Shown: piece by piece, positions 9,099 through 18,509 of the stretch | Position numbering within the stretch: the first letter of the stretch is position 1 | Layout: each line of letters opens with the position of its first letter | Assembly (NCBI GenBank): GCA_022567295.1 | Contig: JADFHE010000010.1 | Coordinates: 35,285-78,248, forward strand | Direction of reading: 5' to 3' | DNA: 42,964 nucleotides | Origin: Pseudomonadota bacterium | Lineage (GTDB): Bacteria; Pseudomonadota; Gammaproteobacteria; Steroidobacterales; Woeseiaceae | Notes under the pieces: generated by a model | Seen by the model: the letters and a program-made list of their open reading frames with translations, nothing else | Databases searched by the model: none | What the model was told of the DNA's origin: nothing | Translations under genes and position numbers: made by a program

Positions 9099-12000
9099 AT
9101 GAGTACCGTAGCCAGCGATCTGCCAGGCGTCTCCGGCAAGACTCGCGAAGCGCCGCTGCGCTTTGTGACAGCAGCCTCATTATTTGACGGCCACGACGCC
9201 GCGATCAACATCATGCGGCGCCTGATTCAGGCGCGTGGCGCCGAGGTAATCCATCTCGGGCACAATCGCAGTGTCGATGACATTGTGCGTGCTGCGATTC
9301 AAGAGGATGCCGACGGGATTGCGGTTAGTTCGTATCAGGGCGGCCACAACGAATTCTTTCGCTACATGATCGATCGGCTGAGTGAGTCGGGAGCCGGCCA
9401 CATAAAGGTATTCGGTGGCGGTGGCGGCACGATTACTCCTGATGAGATCAAGTCGCTGATGGAATACGGGGTCGAGCGCATTTATCATCCACATGACGGC
9501 ATGGAGCTTGGACTGGAGGCGATGATTGAGGATCTCGTCAAGCGCACGGTCACGGGAAGGCGAACGATAGGAGCGCCAACCACCGTTGACCGCGCGGATA
9601 TCACAAACATCGCGGCGACCATATCTGCTTTGGAAGAGGGTGTGTACAGCGATATCGAGCTGTCGACATTACGCAAGCAATGGCAAGTACAGGCAGGGCA
9701 GGTTCCCGTTATCGGAATTACTGGCACCGGTGGTGCGGGCAAGAGCAGCGTTACCGACGAACTCCTGAATCGGTTCCTGGCCTGTTTCAAAGATCTGCGT
9801 ATTGCTGTTGTGGCCGTCGACCCGACACGACGCCGCACGGGAGGCGCGCTGCTCGGTGATCGTATCCGCATGAATTCGTTGCGTTCCGAGCGCGTGTACA
9901 TGCGCTCGATCGCAACACGCCGGCAGCATCTTGCCACCAGTGAAATGCTGAGCGACCACATCCTGTTTCTTAAATCACTGGGATTTGACCTGGTCATCGT
10001 AGAGACGGCGGGTATCGGCCAGAGTGACAGTGAAATTGTCGACATGGTGGATTTTTCCGTCTACGTCATGACCAGTGAGTACGGCGCGGCCAGCCAGCTG
10101 GAAAAAATCGATATGCTCGATTTCGCCGATCTGATCGTACTGAACAAATACGACAAGCGTGGCGCGGAAGACGCACTGCGTGATATTCGAAAACAGTGGA
10201 AACGCAACCACGTCGCTTTCGCCGTAGCGGACGACGAGATTCCGGTATTTCCGACCATTGCCAGCCAGTTCAATGATCCGGGCGTCAGCTGGATGTTCAA
10301 GCAGCTTTGCCGCGGTGTTGTCCAAAAATCCGGGCTGGATGAAAGTGACTGGACTCCTGATATCGACACCAGCAACAAAGAACCGCGATCGACAGCGGCA
10401 ATTCCCGGCGCTCGCATCCGTTACCTTGCCGAAATAGCAGAACAGGGCCGCGTGGCTAACAACCGGGTCGATTCTCAGGCCGCCGTCGCGAGTCGCGCGC
10501 AGCATATTTACGAGTCTCTGAAGCTTCTGGAGGACTCGAATCTCCCGCACGAACTCGAGCTGTACAAGAGCGACGATGTGCTCGAAGGCAAGGATCGCAG
10601 CCTCATCGTGCTGCGGCAGCGCTACCAGGAAGCCATCTCGGACTTGTCTGCCGAGTCGATTCGCTTGTTGCAGGAGTGGCCGGCGCGCAAGGCTGGCGTA
10701 AAGTCAGACCAGTACAGCTATACGGTGCGAGGCCGCAAGATAACCGGCAGCAATTATCTCAGGAGCCTGAGTCACCAACACATTCCGAAAATCGCAGCGC
10801 CAGAGTTCACGGACTGGGGTGAGTTACTAACATTTTTGTCCAAGGAAAACCTTCCGGGTGCCTACCCCTATACGGGTGGCGTCTATCCGTATCGACGTCT
10901 TGGCGAAGATCCGACGCGGATGTTCGCTGGTGAGGGTACTCCGGAACGCACCAATCGACGTTTCCATTACCTGTCACAGGGTCAGACCACGGCACGTTTG
11001 TCGACGGCATTCGATTCGGTCACTTTGTACGGTGAGGATCCGCATGAGCGTCCGGACATATACGGCAAGGTCGGCAACTCCGGAGTGTCAATCGCCACCG
11101 TCGACGACATGAAGAAACTGTACTCGGGCTTTGATCTGTGTGCACCAACGACGTCAGTATCCATGACGATCAATGGTCCCGCACCTATGATCCTTGCATT
11201 TTTCATGAACACGGCCATCGACCAGCAGATTGAAAAATACTTGCGTGAGAGTGGCAAGTGGGAAGATGCGCAGAAGACGATTGACGCCTGGTTCAAGAAT
11301 CGCGAGCGACCGTGCTATGAAGGTGATCTTCCCGATGGCAATGACGGTCTTGGACTGGGTTTACTGGGTATATCGGGCGATCGGGTGGTCGACGCCAATA
11401 CCTACGCTCGCATACGAAAAGACACGCTCGCTACGGTTCGCGGCACGGTGCAGGCCGACATTCTGAAAGAGGACCAGGCGCAGAACACCTGTATTTTCTC
11501 GACCGAATTTGCGATGCAGATGATGGGGGATATGCAGCAGTACTTTATTGACAATAAGGTACGCAATTACTATTCGATATCGATAAGCGGTTATCACATT
11601 GCTGAGGCGGGAGCGAATCCGATCAGCCAGCTGGCGTTCACGCTGTCCAATGGATTCACGATCGTCGAGTACTACCTGGCTCGCGGCATGGACATAAATG
11701 ATTTCGCGCCTAATTTAAGTTTTTTCTTCTCCAATGGCATGGATGCCGAGTACACGGTGATCGGTCGCGTGGCGCGCCGTATCTGGGCACGTGCTATGCG
11801 TGAGCGTTACGGTGCGAGCGCGCGTTCGCAGATGCTGAAGTACCACATTCAAACATCGGGTCGCAGCCTGCATGCGCAAGAAATCAGTTTCAATGACATT
11901 CGTACGACGCTGCAGGCGATGTATGCCTTGTTCGACAATTGCAACAGCCTTCACACCAACGCATTCGACGAGGCGGTCACTACGCCGACGGAACAGTCTG

Positions 12001-12542
12001 TTCGCCGCGCCGTCGCAATCCAGTTAATTATTTCTCAAGAACTCGGTCTGAATTTTTGCGAAAACCCATGGCAGGGTTCGTTCGTTGTCAGCGAACTGAC
12101 GGATCTCGTCGAAGAAGCCGTCTACCAGGAATTTGAGCGTATTTCGGAACGCGGCGGCGTCCTCGGTGCGATGGACACGATGTATCAGCGCGGCAAAATT
12201 CAGGAAGAGAGCCTTTACTATGAAAGTCAGAAGCATGACGGAACGCTGCCGCTCATTGGCGTGAATACGTTTCTGCCGAAAGCAGGGCAGGAAGATGAAG
12301 TGCATAAACTGGAGCTCATCCGCTCCACGGATTCTGAAAAGCAAGACCAGTTACGTCACTTGCGCGGCTTTCAGGCGGCCCACAGCGACGACAGTGACGC
12401 AGCTCTATTGCGTCTGCAAGTCAAGGCACGTGAGCGCAGCAACGTTTTCGCCGAGCTCATGGAGACGGTCAAATCCAGCTCGCTGAGCCAGATATCGGCG
12501 GCGCTGTATGACGTTGGTGGCGAGTATCGACGCAACATGTAG
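9099..12542 (+). CDS. icmF: Fused isobutyryl-CoA mutase (IcmF)
   Basis: This 1147-residue adenosylcobalamin-dependent fusion has three parts in IcmF order. First is a B12-binding domain at about 20-150 ([14 protein letters not shown], then [10 protein letters not shown] and FGGGGGTI). Next is a MeaB-like G-protein chaperone with Walker [10 protein letters not shown] (about 208-216), [16 protein letters not shown] and LNKYDKRG. Last is the mutase TIM barrel ([36 protein letters not shown]). It interconverts isobutyryl-CoA and n-butyryl-CoA; some members also act on isovaleryl/pivalyl-CoA. The ATG at 9099 with AAGGA at 9084-9088 is chosen over a TTG at 9057. Substrate-pocket positions read Tyr596 (GGVYPYRR) and Gln795 (AQNT). 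The Gln is typical of ICM; the Tyr is discussed separately. Confidence 0.94.
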   Translation: MSTVASDLPGVSGKTREAPLRFVTAASLFDGHDAAINIMRRLIQARGAEVIHLGHNRSVDDIVRAAIQEDADGIAVSSYQGGHNEFFRYMIDRLSESGAGHIKVFGGGGGTITPDEIKSLMEYGVERIYHPHDGMELGLEAMIEDLVKRTVTGRRTIGAPTTVDRADITNIAATISALEEGVYSDIELSTLRKQWQVQAGQVPVIGITGTGGAGKSSVTDELLNRFLACFKDLRIAVVAVDPTRRRTGGALLGDRIRMNSLRSERVYMRSIATRRQHLATSEMLSDHILFLKSLGFDLVIVETAGIGQSDSEIVDMVDFSVYVMTSEYGAASQLEKIDMLDFADLIVLNKYDKRGAEDALRDIRKQWKRNHVAFAVADDEIPVFPTIASQFNDPGVSWMFKQLCRGVVQKSGLDESDWTPDIDTSNKEPRSTAAIPGARIRYLAEIAEQGRVANNRVDSQAAVASRAQHIYESLKLLEDSNLPHELELYKSDDVLEGKDRSLIVLRQRYQEAISDLSAESIRLLQEWPARKAGVKSDQYSYTVRGRKITGSNYLRSLSHQHIPKIAAPEFTDWGELLTFLSKENLPGAYPYTGGVYPYRRLGEDPTRMFAGEGTPERTNRRFHYLSQGQTTARLSTAFDSVTLYGEDPHERPDIYGKVGNSGVSIATVDDMKKLYSGFDLCAPTTSVSMTINGPAPMILAFFMNTAIDQQIEKYLRESGKWEDAQKTIDAWFKNRERPCYEGDLPDGNDGLGLGLLGISGDRVVDANTYARIRKDTLATVRGTVQADILKEDQAQNTCIFSTEFAMQMMGDMQQYFIDNKVRNYYSISISGYHIAEAGANPISQLAFTLSNGFTIVEYYLARGMDINDFAPNLSFFFSNGMDAEYTVIGRVARRIWARAMRERYGASARSQMLKYHIQTSGRSLHAQEISFNDIRTTLQAMYALFDNCNSLHTNAFDEAVTTPTEQSVRRAVAIQLIISQELGLNFCENPWQGSFVVSELTDLVEEAVYQEFERISERGGVLGAMDTMYQRGKIQEESLYYESQKHDGTLPLIGVNTFLPKAGQEDEVHKLELIRSTDSEKQDQLRHLRGFQAAHSDDSDAALLRLQVKARERSNVFAELMETVKSSSLSQISAALYDVGGEYRRNM

Positions 12543-12549
12543 CGCGGAC

Positions 12550-12599
12550 TTGTAACGCCTGCCGGGCGGCGTATAATGACTTGCTTGTTGATAGCAAGT
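12550..12599 (+). promoter_or_regulatory. Promoter with inverted-repeat operator ahead of the broken tetR gene
   Basis: TTGTAA (12550-12555) and TATAAT (12572-12577), spaced by 16 bp, form a convincing sigma-70 promoter. The inverted repeat ACTTGCT (12579-12585), 7-nt spacer, AGCAAGT (12593-12599) covers the expected transcription start. This is a typical place for TetR autorepression. If the regulator below is truly broken, this promoter would be derepressed. Confidence 0.6.
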
Positions 12600-12610
12600 A
12601 AATATGCCCG

Positions 12611-13237
12611 TTGCATAAAGCCAATACATCACTGACACAGGCGGAGCGCACGGCGCTCTCCGATAACGCCATGCTGGATGCCGCTCTGGACCTGATTCTA
12701 AAATACGGTACCGAGAAAACGACGCTGGCGATGATCGGCGAGGCGGCCGGCTATAGCCGCGGTCTGGCCACCTACCGGTTCGGCTCCAAAGCCGGCTTGT
12801 ACGACGAAATATGTAAGTCCATCTCGAGAAACTGGCTCGAGTATTTGACTCGAGGTGTGGGCGACAAGGTCGGCATTGAGGCTATGTGTGCCGCACTCGA
12901 CGCGATACGAAAATTTGTCTAAGACTCACCACGCGAGGGCCGCGTGCTGCAAATATTGCACTGTGGATCAGCCAGCCCGGGGTCCGAGTTCCCGGACACA
13001 TCGATCGGCATACACAAACGACAATGTTCGGATGTCGCCGAATGGGTACGGCTGGGACAGGCTGGTGGTGAGATTCGCGCGGACGTCGAAGCTGACGCGG
13101 TTGCAAGCCATTACGTTTCATACATCTCCGGGATGTCTTACCTGTGGCTAACCAATCCAAAGACCTTCAATTTTTCGACGACAAATGCCGAAATGAAAAG
13201 GCAGCTGCGGTCGTCACTCGCAGCAACTGCCGCGTAG
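12611..13237 (+). pseudogene. TetR-family regulator interrupted by one in-frame TAA
   Basis: The reading frame encodes a TetR N-terminus: LDAALDLILKYGTEKTTLAMIGEAAG, then YSRGLATYRFGSKAGL at about residues 21-60. TAA at 12920-12922 interrupts it after residue 103. Without any frame change the reading continues for 104 further codons (DSPREGRVLQILH to RQLRSSLAATAA) and ends at TAG 13235-13237, which restores a normal TetR length of about 208. The downstream part looks like an intact ligand-binding domain. So this is a single nonsense change, a recent pseudogene, or a base-call error. The start is probably TTG 12611; no ATG exists upstream of residue 21. It precedes a crotonase by 10 bp. A peptide carrying only the DNA-binding domain could still be made. 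Confidence 0.8.
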
Positions 13238-13247
13238 GAGCAAGCTC

Positions 13248-14024
13248 ATGATGGACACAGTAATTTACGATCAGCACGACGCGGTCGCCATTATTTCGAT
13301 GAACCGGCCCGACTCACTCAACGGTTTTACGACGGAGCTGTGTGCGGACTTGTTGCTGGCCATTGAAAAAGCGCAACGCGACGATTCGGTTCGAATAATA
13401 GTGCTGACAGGTGAAGGCCGGGCATTCAGCGCTGGCGCCGACCTGAAGCAGGGCTTCGTCGGTGATCGAACAACGCAAGGAAAATTGCTGTTTGAGTACG
13501 CACCGGTATTGACGGCTATTGCGCAAATCCCGAAGCCCGTCATTGCTGCGGTGCCGGGATTCGCGGCCGGCATCGGCTTGTCATTCGCCATGCACTGTGA
13601 CCTCCTGGTAATGGCGGACGACTCGTTTTTGTTGTCGCCGTTTACAACGATTTCATTAGTCCCTGACGGTGGTGCCAACTGGTTGCTCGTCAGACAGCTC
13701 GGCTATCACCGGGCCTATCAGCTCAGCATTGAATCCGAGCGAGTTAGCGCCGAACGCTGTCTGGAACTTGGCATCGCGAACAAGGTGGTGGCGAAAGATG
13801 AGTTGCGTGACGCAACGATTGCGTGGGCGAAAGAACTTAGCAAGCGAGCACCCCTGTCACTCGCTGCAACCAAGAAAGTGATGCGGTACGCGATGGACAA
13901 CGACTGGTTCAGCTGCTTCACGATGGAAGCAGAAGAACAGGAAAAATTACGGGCATCCGACGATGCCAAAGAGGGCGTCGCCGCATTCTTCGAAAAACGC
14001 GAAGCCAATTTCACTGGAAAATAG
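13248..14024 (+). CDS. Crotonase-family enoyl-CoA isomerase/hydratase
   Basis: This 258-residue crotonase has oxyanion-hole segments GRAFSAGADLKQGF and PGFAAGIGLSFAM. Both glutamates of classical enoyl-CoA hydratase are absent (GIGLSFAM and LLSPFTT). A conserved Asp occurs in SLVPDGGANW, matching the PaaG-type isomerases that use this Asp. An isomerase or ring-opening type of reaction is therefore more likely than simple hydration. It starts at ATG 13248 with AGGAG at 13236-13240. Gaps of about 20 bp and 0 bp to the following acyl-CoA dehydrogenase and dehydrogenase/reductase genes indicate an operon. Substrate unknown. Confidence 0.82.
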   Translation: MMDTVIYDQHDAVAIISMNRPDSLNGFTTELCADLLLAIEKAQRDDSVRIIVLTGEGRAFSAGADLKQGFVGDRTTQGKLLFEYAPVLTAIAQIPKPVIAAVPGFAAGIGLSFAMHCDLLVMADDSFLLSPFTTISLVPDGGANWLLVRQLGYHRAYQLSIESERVSAERCLELGIANKVVAKDELRDATIAWAKELSKRAPLSLAATKKVMRYAMDNDWFSCFTMEAEEQEKLRASDDAKEGVAAFFEKREANFTGK

Positions 14025-14044
14025 ACCGATAACCGAGAATCTTG

Positions 14045-15208
14045 ATGGACCGAAACATATTTGATAACGAACACGAGATGTTCCGCGACGCAGCGCGGGC
14101 CTTCTACCAAAATGAAGTGAAGCCGCACAGCGACCGCTGGCACGAGCAGGGCATTGTTGATCGTGAAGCGTTTCTGAAGGCCGGCGAACAGGGCATGCTG
14201 CTCATGTGGGCCGATGAAATGTACGGTGGGGCAGGTGTCCATGATTTTCGATTTGAGCAAATATTGATTGAGGAAATTGCCAAGCACGGTGATCCTGGAT
14301 TTTTCATGACGCTACACAGTCGACTGGTTGGCCCGTACATTGGCGAACTGGGAACTGATGAACAGAAACAGCGCTGGCTGCCAAAATGTGTGTCGGGTGA
14401 GCACGTGCTGGCTGTCGCCATCACCGAACCTGGCGGGGGCAGTGATGTCGCAGGTATACGCACCAAGGTTGAGGACAAGGGTGATCATTACCTGCTGAAT
14501 GGTTCGAAGACATTTATCTCGAACGGTATTCTGGCCGACCTCGTCGTCGTCGTTGCGCGCACCGATACGAGTCGCCACGGCCTCAGCTTGTTCGTTGTGG
14601 AACGCGGTATGGAAGGCTTCGAACGCGGCAAGAATCTCAAGAAAATGGGTATGAAGAGTCAGGATACGGCTGAGTTGTTTTTTAATAACGTCAAACTGCC
14701 GAAGGACAACCTGCTGGGCGAGTGGAATCGCGGTTTCTACCATCTTATGCACTTTCTTGCAGAAGAACGGTTATTGGGTGCCTGCCAGTATCTCGCCAAT
14801 TCCGAAGCTGCATTCGAGGCGACGATGGAATACACCCAGGAACGCAAGGCGTTTGGCCGGGTGATCGCAGATTTTCAAAATACGCGCTTCAAGCTGGCGG
14901 ACATGCGTACACAGATGGATGTAGCGCAGTCTTTTGTGGACCGCTGCGTACTCGAGCACAACGAGGGCAATCTCTCGGCTGAAGATGCGGCCAAAGCAAA
15001 ACTATTCTGCAGTGAACTCGAGGCCCGGGTGACGGACGACTGTGTGCAGTTGCACGGTGGCAACGGTTACATGGATGAGTACCCGGTCAGCCGCATGTAC
15101 GCTAATGCCCGCATTTCCCGAATCTATGCCGGCACCTCGGAAATCATGCGGGAAATCATCGCGCGATCTCTCGGTCTCGACCCGCGCAAGAAAAACAAGG
15201 CGGCATAA
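14045..15208 (+). CDS. Acyl-CoA dehydrogenase, long-chain (LCAD-like) type
   Basis: This 387-residue acyl-CoA dehydrogenase carries the flavin/substrate signature ITEPGGGSDVAGIRT (about 127-140) and FISN (157-160). The usual C-terminal catalytic glutamate is replaced (IYAGTSEIMREI). A glutamate on the LAEERLL segment (Glu241) sits where LCAD and IVD enzymes keep their base, so catalysis is expected to be retained. TTG at 14042 directly precedes the chosen ATG at 14045. It probably feeds enoyl-CoA to the crotonase just upstream. The stop codon abuts the next start, a sign of translational coupling. Substrate (long-chain, citronellyl-like or branched) cannot be fixed from sequence. Confidence 0.87.
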   Translation: MDRNIFDNEHEMFRDAARAFYQNEVKPHSDRWHEQGIVDREAFLKAGEQGMLLMWADEMYGGAGVHDFRFEQILIEEIAKHGDPGFFMTLHSRLVGPYIGELGTDEQKQRWLPKCVSGEHVLAVAITEPGGGSDVAGIRTKVEDKGDHYLLNGSKTFISNGILADLVVVVARTDTSRHGLSLFVVERGMEGFERGKNLKKMGMKSQDTAELFFNNVKLPKDNLLGEWNRGFYHLMHFLAEERLLGACQYLANSEAAFEATMEYTQERKAFGRVIADFQNTRFKLADMRTQMDVAQSFVDRCVLEHNEGNLSAEDAAKAKLFCSELEARVTDDCVQLHGGNGYMDEYPVSRMYANARISRIYAGTSEIMREIIARSLGLDPRKKNKAA

Positions 15209-16066
15209 ATGCGCGCGGCATTCATCGGGCTCGGTGTCATGGGGTATCCCATGGCCGGCTACCTGGCCAGCACTGGCCACGAGGTGACCGTCTATAACCG
15301 TACTGCGGCAAAGGCGGAATCCTGGTGCGCAGAATTTGGTGGCCAGTCTGCAGAAACCCCGGCGAGTGCGGCTAAAAATGCAGAGATCGTGTTTTCCTGT
15401 GTCGGCAACGACGATGACGTTCGCGACGTCTTGCTCGGTGACTGCGGTGTCATGGCGTCAATCGCCAGCGGTGCAATGATTGTCGACCACACAACCGCAT
15501 CAGCCACCATTGCCCGTGAGATTGCCGACATAGCTGGCTCGCACTCGGTCGGTTTTCTTGATGCGCCTGTGTCGGGTGGCCAGGCGGGCGCCGAATCCGG
15601 CCAGTTATCCGTCATGGTCGGTGGTGCCGCGGATGATTTCGAACGAGCGGAGCCCGTTATTGACTGCTATGCGAAGGCGGTCACGCATATCGGTCCCGTC
15701 GGCGCCGGGCAACTAGCGAAGATGGTTAACCAGATTTGTATCGCTGGCATCGTGCAGGGTTTGGCGGAAGGACTGCACTTTGCCAAGCAAGCTGGATTGG
15801 ACCCGGCCGTCGTTATTGAGTCGATCTCCAGGGGTGCCGCACAGTCGTGGCAAATGGAGAATCGATGGCAGACGATGGTCAACGATGAATTCGACTTCGG
15901 CTTTGCCGTTGACTGGATGCGTAAAGACCTGGCTATCGCGCTCGATGAGGCCGATAAAAATAGCGCAACGCTTGAGCTAACGCGCCTCGTCGACCAGTTC
16001 TATGCCGAGGTGCAGGATCTCGGCGGCAAACGCTGGGATACATCCAGTCTCATTGCACGGCTGTAA
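15209..16066 (+). CDS. 3-hydroxyisobutyrate-dehydrogenase-like NAD(P)-dependent oxidoreductase
   Basis: This 285-residue beta-hydroxyacid dehydrogenase begins with the Rossmann motif FIGLGVMGYPMA (5-16). It has the substrate-binding DAPVSGGQAGAESG (118-131) and the catalytic lysine in GQLAKMVNQ (Lys171). The family oxidises 3-hydroxyisobutyrate, tartronate semialdehyde, or reduces succinate-semialdehyde-like compounds. In an acyl-CoA operon with IcmF nearby, valine/isobutyrate-linked 3-hydroxyisobutyrate is a sensible but unproven substrate. The start ATG follows immediately after the previous TAA. Its last codons contain the promoter elements of the downstream thiamine operon. Confidence 0.83.
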   Translation: MRAAFIGLGVMGYPMAGYLASTGHEVTVYNRTAAKAESWCAEFGGQSAETPASAAKNAEIVFSCVGNDDDVRDVLLGDCGVMASIASGAMIVDHTTASATIAREIADIAGSHSVGFLDAPVSGGQAGAESGQLSVMVGGAADDFERAEPVIDCYAKAVTHIGPVGAGQLAKMVNQICIAGIVQGLAEGLHFAKQAGLDPAVVIESISRGAAQSWQMENRWQTMVNDEFDFGFAVDWMRKDLAIALDEADKNSATLELTRLVDQFYAEVQDLGGKRWDTSSLIARL

Positions 16067-16079
16067 CTAGTGCTATCAT
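16053..16079 (+). promoter_or_regulatory. Candidate promoter of the thiamine operon
   Basis: TTGCAC (16053-16058) and an extended -10 element, TGC followed by TATCAT (16074-16079), are spaced by 15 bp. Transcription would begin near 16086, right at the 5' edge of the TPP aptamer. The short spacer is offset by the TGn extension. It overlaps the end of the preceding gene. Confidence 0.5.
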
Positions 16080-16085
16080 GCCCGC

Positions 16086-16191
16086 CTCACAGGGGTGGCC
16101 TTTCGGCCTGAGATCCGCAGTTTCGCCAGACGCCCTGGCAGTACGGGAACCCTTAGTACCTGATCCGGTTAATGCCGGCGTAGGAAGGGAA
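16086..16191 (+). ncRNA. TPP riboswitch (THI element)
   Basis: The sequence shows the conserved thiamine pyrophosphate aptamer. It opens with CTCACAGGGGTGGCC, continues through GGCCTGAGA (pyrimidine-sensor arm), a variable P3 arm at about 16117-16143, then ACCCTTAGTACCTGATCCGG and the closing TGCCGGCGTAGGAAGGGA. The 3' strand of P1 contains GGAAGGGA at 16183-16190, only a few bases before the ATG at 16194. Ligand binding would therefore hide the ribosome-binding site, so translational control is likely. No separate terminator hairpin is seen. It controls the thiamine uptake and salvage genes that follow. Confidence 0.96.
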
Positions 16192-16193
16192 TC

Positions 16194-18260
16194 ATGAACA
16201 TATTCGCAAGGTCGTGGCTGTCAGCCGCATTGCTATTCTCCCCGCTGTCCGTCTTCGCGGACAATGTCATCGACGAAATCGTTGTCACCGCTGATTTCCG
16301 CGAGCGCACCGTCGCCGAAATGCCCTCGAGCATCAGCGCAATGGACGCTAGTTTCATCGAGGAGATGGCCGTGCAGCATTTCGAGGAACTCGTCAATGTT
16401 GTGCCGAACCTGAACTGGTCCGGTGATGGGAATCGCGCGCGCTATTTTCAAATCCGCGGTGTCGGAGAGCTGGAGCAGTATCAGGGCGCACCGAATCCGT
16501 CGATCGGATTTCTGATTGATGATATTGATTTCAGTGGCATCGGGACGGTTGCAACTTTGTTTGATATTCAATCGGTTGAAGTGTTGCGTGGATCGCAGGG
16601 CAGCCGCTATGGGGCCAGTGCGCTGGGCGGATTGATATATCTGCAATCGACGACGCCATCAAGTGAACGCGGTGGTCGCGTTCAGGTTACGGCCGCGGGT
16701 GACAGCGCGTCGTCGATCGGTGTGGCATTCGGTGGCGCCTTGAACGACGCAAAATCGCTGCTGTTTCGATTTAGCGCACAAACCCACCAGAGCGACGGCC
16801 ACCGCACTAACTCGTACCTGAATCGCGACGATACCAACGGCCGTGACGAAACAGCCGTAAAGTTGCGCCTGAATTTCGTACCGTCTGATAGTTTCACGGC
16901 GAAACTGGCAGTGCTATATAGCGATATTAACAACGGCTACGATGCGTTCGCGCTTGATAATAGTTACACAATGTTATCCGACAAGCCCGGCAAAGATGCC
17001 CAGGAAAGCATTGGTGCTTCACTGCGAATGGACTGGACGGGACCCGGTAGTCTTGAGCTGGCATCGGTCACGGCGATGGCAGATTCAGATATCGATTTCA
17101 GTTTCGATGCCGACTGGGGCAATGACGACAGTTGGGCACCCGTCACCTACGACTTTACTTCTGTAAGCGATCGGAAGCGCAAGACCTTGAGTCAGGAGAT
17201 CCGTATTTCCTCAGATCGCTGGCTGGTCGGTATCTATGCTCTCAACCTCAAAGATAATCTGCAGACCGTTAATCTCGGTGATTACTACGATCCCATTAAT
17301 GATTATGCGGACAGTCTCGACGATTCTTTCGCCAGTGACTATGAGGCAACGAATATTGCGTTGTTTGGTCAGTTCGATCACGATTTTAATGACACGACTC
17401 GGCTGAATGCAGGTCTTCGATTCGAACGTCGAGCTGTGGACTACATCGACACTGCCGGCCTGGTTGCCAATCCTTCCGAATCCCTGTGGGGAGGGGAACT
17501 GAGCATTAGCCACGACCTTCGCGAATCGATAACGGTATTCGCCAGTCTGTCCAAGGGCTACAAGGCCGGCGGATTCAATCTTGGCGACGTTCCTCCCGAC
17601 CTGCGGGCTTTCGCGGCCGAAGAATTATGGACCGTCGAGGTCGGCGTCAAAGCTACGCTGCTCGACAACACCCTGCGATTCAATGCGTCACTATTCAGCA
17701 GCCGCCGTGTTGACCAGCAGGTACGCACATCATTTCAAATATTTCAGGGCGATCCGACGTCGTTCGGCTTTGCCACCATCAACGTCGACAAAGGTGAGAC
17801 TTTCGGTCTTGAGACCGATATTCGCTGGTATCCACGTGACCACTGGGAACTGTACACGAGCATTGGTTTGCTGCATGCAACGCTCGGTGAGTTCCCGGCT
17901 TTGATAAGCGGACCTGACGGCCGCGATCAAGCGCACGCGCCTGCATACACCTTTGCCGGTGGCATCGTCTACCGAGCCGCAAACGGTGCCTTCGCCCGCG
18001 TCGATGCGACAGCAAAAGACACGTTTTATTTTGACGTCAGTCACGACCAGAAGTCGGAACCGTTTGAACTCGTCAATGCCCGCATCGGCTATGAAGACGA
18101 GGCCTGGATTGTGTCTCTCTGGGTGAGAAATCTGTTCGACAGGAACTACGCTGTGCGCGGGTTCTACTTTGGTAATGAGCCACCTGATTTTCCAAATACG
18201 CTGTACACGCGATTGGGAGACCCACGTCAGATCGGGATCACGATTGAGAGGAGGTTTTAG
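16194..18260 (+). CDS. TonB-dependent outer-membrane receptor, probable thiamine transporter
   Basis: This 688-residue TonB-dependent receptor has a signal peptide (cleavage near SVFADN), a TonB box (DEIVVTA, about 26-32), a plug domain (VEVLRGSQGSRYGASALGG at about 128-146) and a 22-strand barrel ending in the terminal aromatic signature GITIERRF. The plug and barrel annotation rests on family knowledge. Substrate assignment comes from position: it is the first gene behind a TPP riboswitch and is followed by thiamine-binding, permease and kinase genes, an arrangement known for outer-membrane thiamine receptors in gammaproteobacteria. Its ATG is 3 bp after the riboswitch. Confidence 0.88.
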   Translation: MNIFARSWLSAALLFSPLSVFADNVIDEIVVTADFRERTVAEMPSSISAMDASFIEEMAVQHFEELVNVVPNLNWSGDGNRARYFQIRGVGELEQYQGAPNPSIGFLIDDIDFSGIGTVATLFDIQSVEVLRGSQGSRYGASALGGLIYLQSTTPSSERGGRVQVTAAGDSASSIGVAFGGALNDAKSLLFRFSAQTHQSDGHRTNSYLNRDDTNGRDETAVKLRLNFVPSDSFTAKLAVLYSDINNGYDAFALDNSYTMLSDKPGKDAQESIGASLRMDWTGPGSLELASVTAMADSDIDFSFDADWGNDDSWAPVTYDFTSVSDRKRKTLSQEIRISSDRWLVGIYALNLKDNLQTVNLGDYYDPINDYADSLDDSFASDYEATNIALFGQFDHDFNDTTRLNAGLRFERRAVDYIDTAGLVANPSESLWGGELSISHDLRESITVFASLSKGYKAGGFNLGDVPPDLRAFAAEELWTVEVGVKATLLDNTLRFNASLFSSRRVDQQVRTSFQIFQGDPTSFGFATINVDKGETFGLETDIRWYPRDHWELYTSIGLLHATLGEFPALISGPDGRDQAHAPAYTFAGGIVYRAANGAFARVDATAKDTFYFDVSHDQKSEPFELVNARIGYEDEAWIVSLWVRNLFDRNYAVRGFYFGNEPPDFPNTLYTRLGDPRQIGITIERRF

Positions 18261-18263
18261 CTT

Positions 18264-18509
18264 ATGCAGATAGCAGTTGATATCAGTCTCTATCCGTTGG
18301 ATGAGGATTTTATTCCACCCATCAAGAACATCATTGAGCGGCTGGGGCAGCACGATGGCGTCGAAGTTGAGCGCAATCGAATGAGCACTCAACTTCGAGG
18401 GGAGTTTGACGTCGTTATGCCCGTACTCAGCGAAGAAATACGAACGACCTTCGACAATGTATCCAAGTGCGTTTTCGCGATCAAGATCTTGAATAACCCC
18501 GTCAATTGA
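18264..18509 (+). CDS. Small YkoF/MTH1187-type thiamine-binding protein
   Basis: This 81-residue ferredoxin-like alpha/beta protein has the pattern QIAVDISLYPLDEDF, IKNIIERL and LRGEFDVVMPVLSEEI, resembling the thiamine/HMP-binding YkoF and MTH1187 families. One domain is present rather than the tandem domains of B. subtilis YkoF, so it probably forms oligomers. It would bind thiamine or HMP in the cytoplasm and may hand it to the permease or kinase. It lies 3 bp after the receptor, and its TGA overlaps the TTG start of the permease gene. It has no signal peptide. Family recognition is from pattern and context. Confidence 0.75.
   Translation: MQIAVDISLYPLDEDFIPPIKNIIERLGQHDGVEVERNRMSTQLRGEFDVVMPVLSEEIRTTFDNVSKCVFAIKILNNPVN

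Noticed and set aside
17730..18392. 220-codon open frame antisense to the TonB receptor
   Set aside because: Shadow of the receptor gene; low-complexity composition and no domain.
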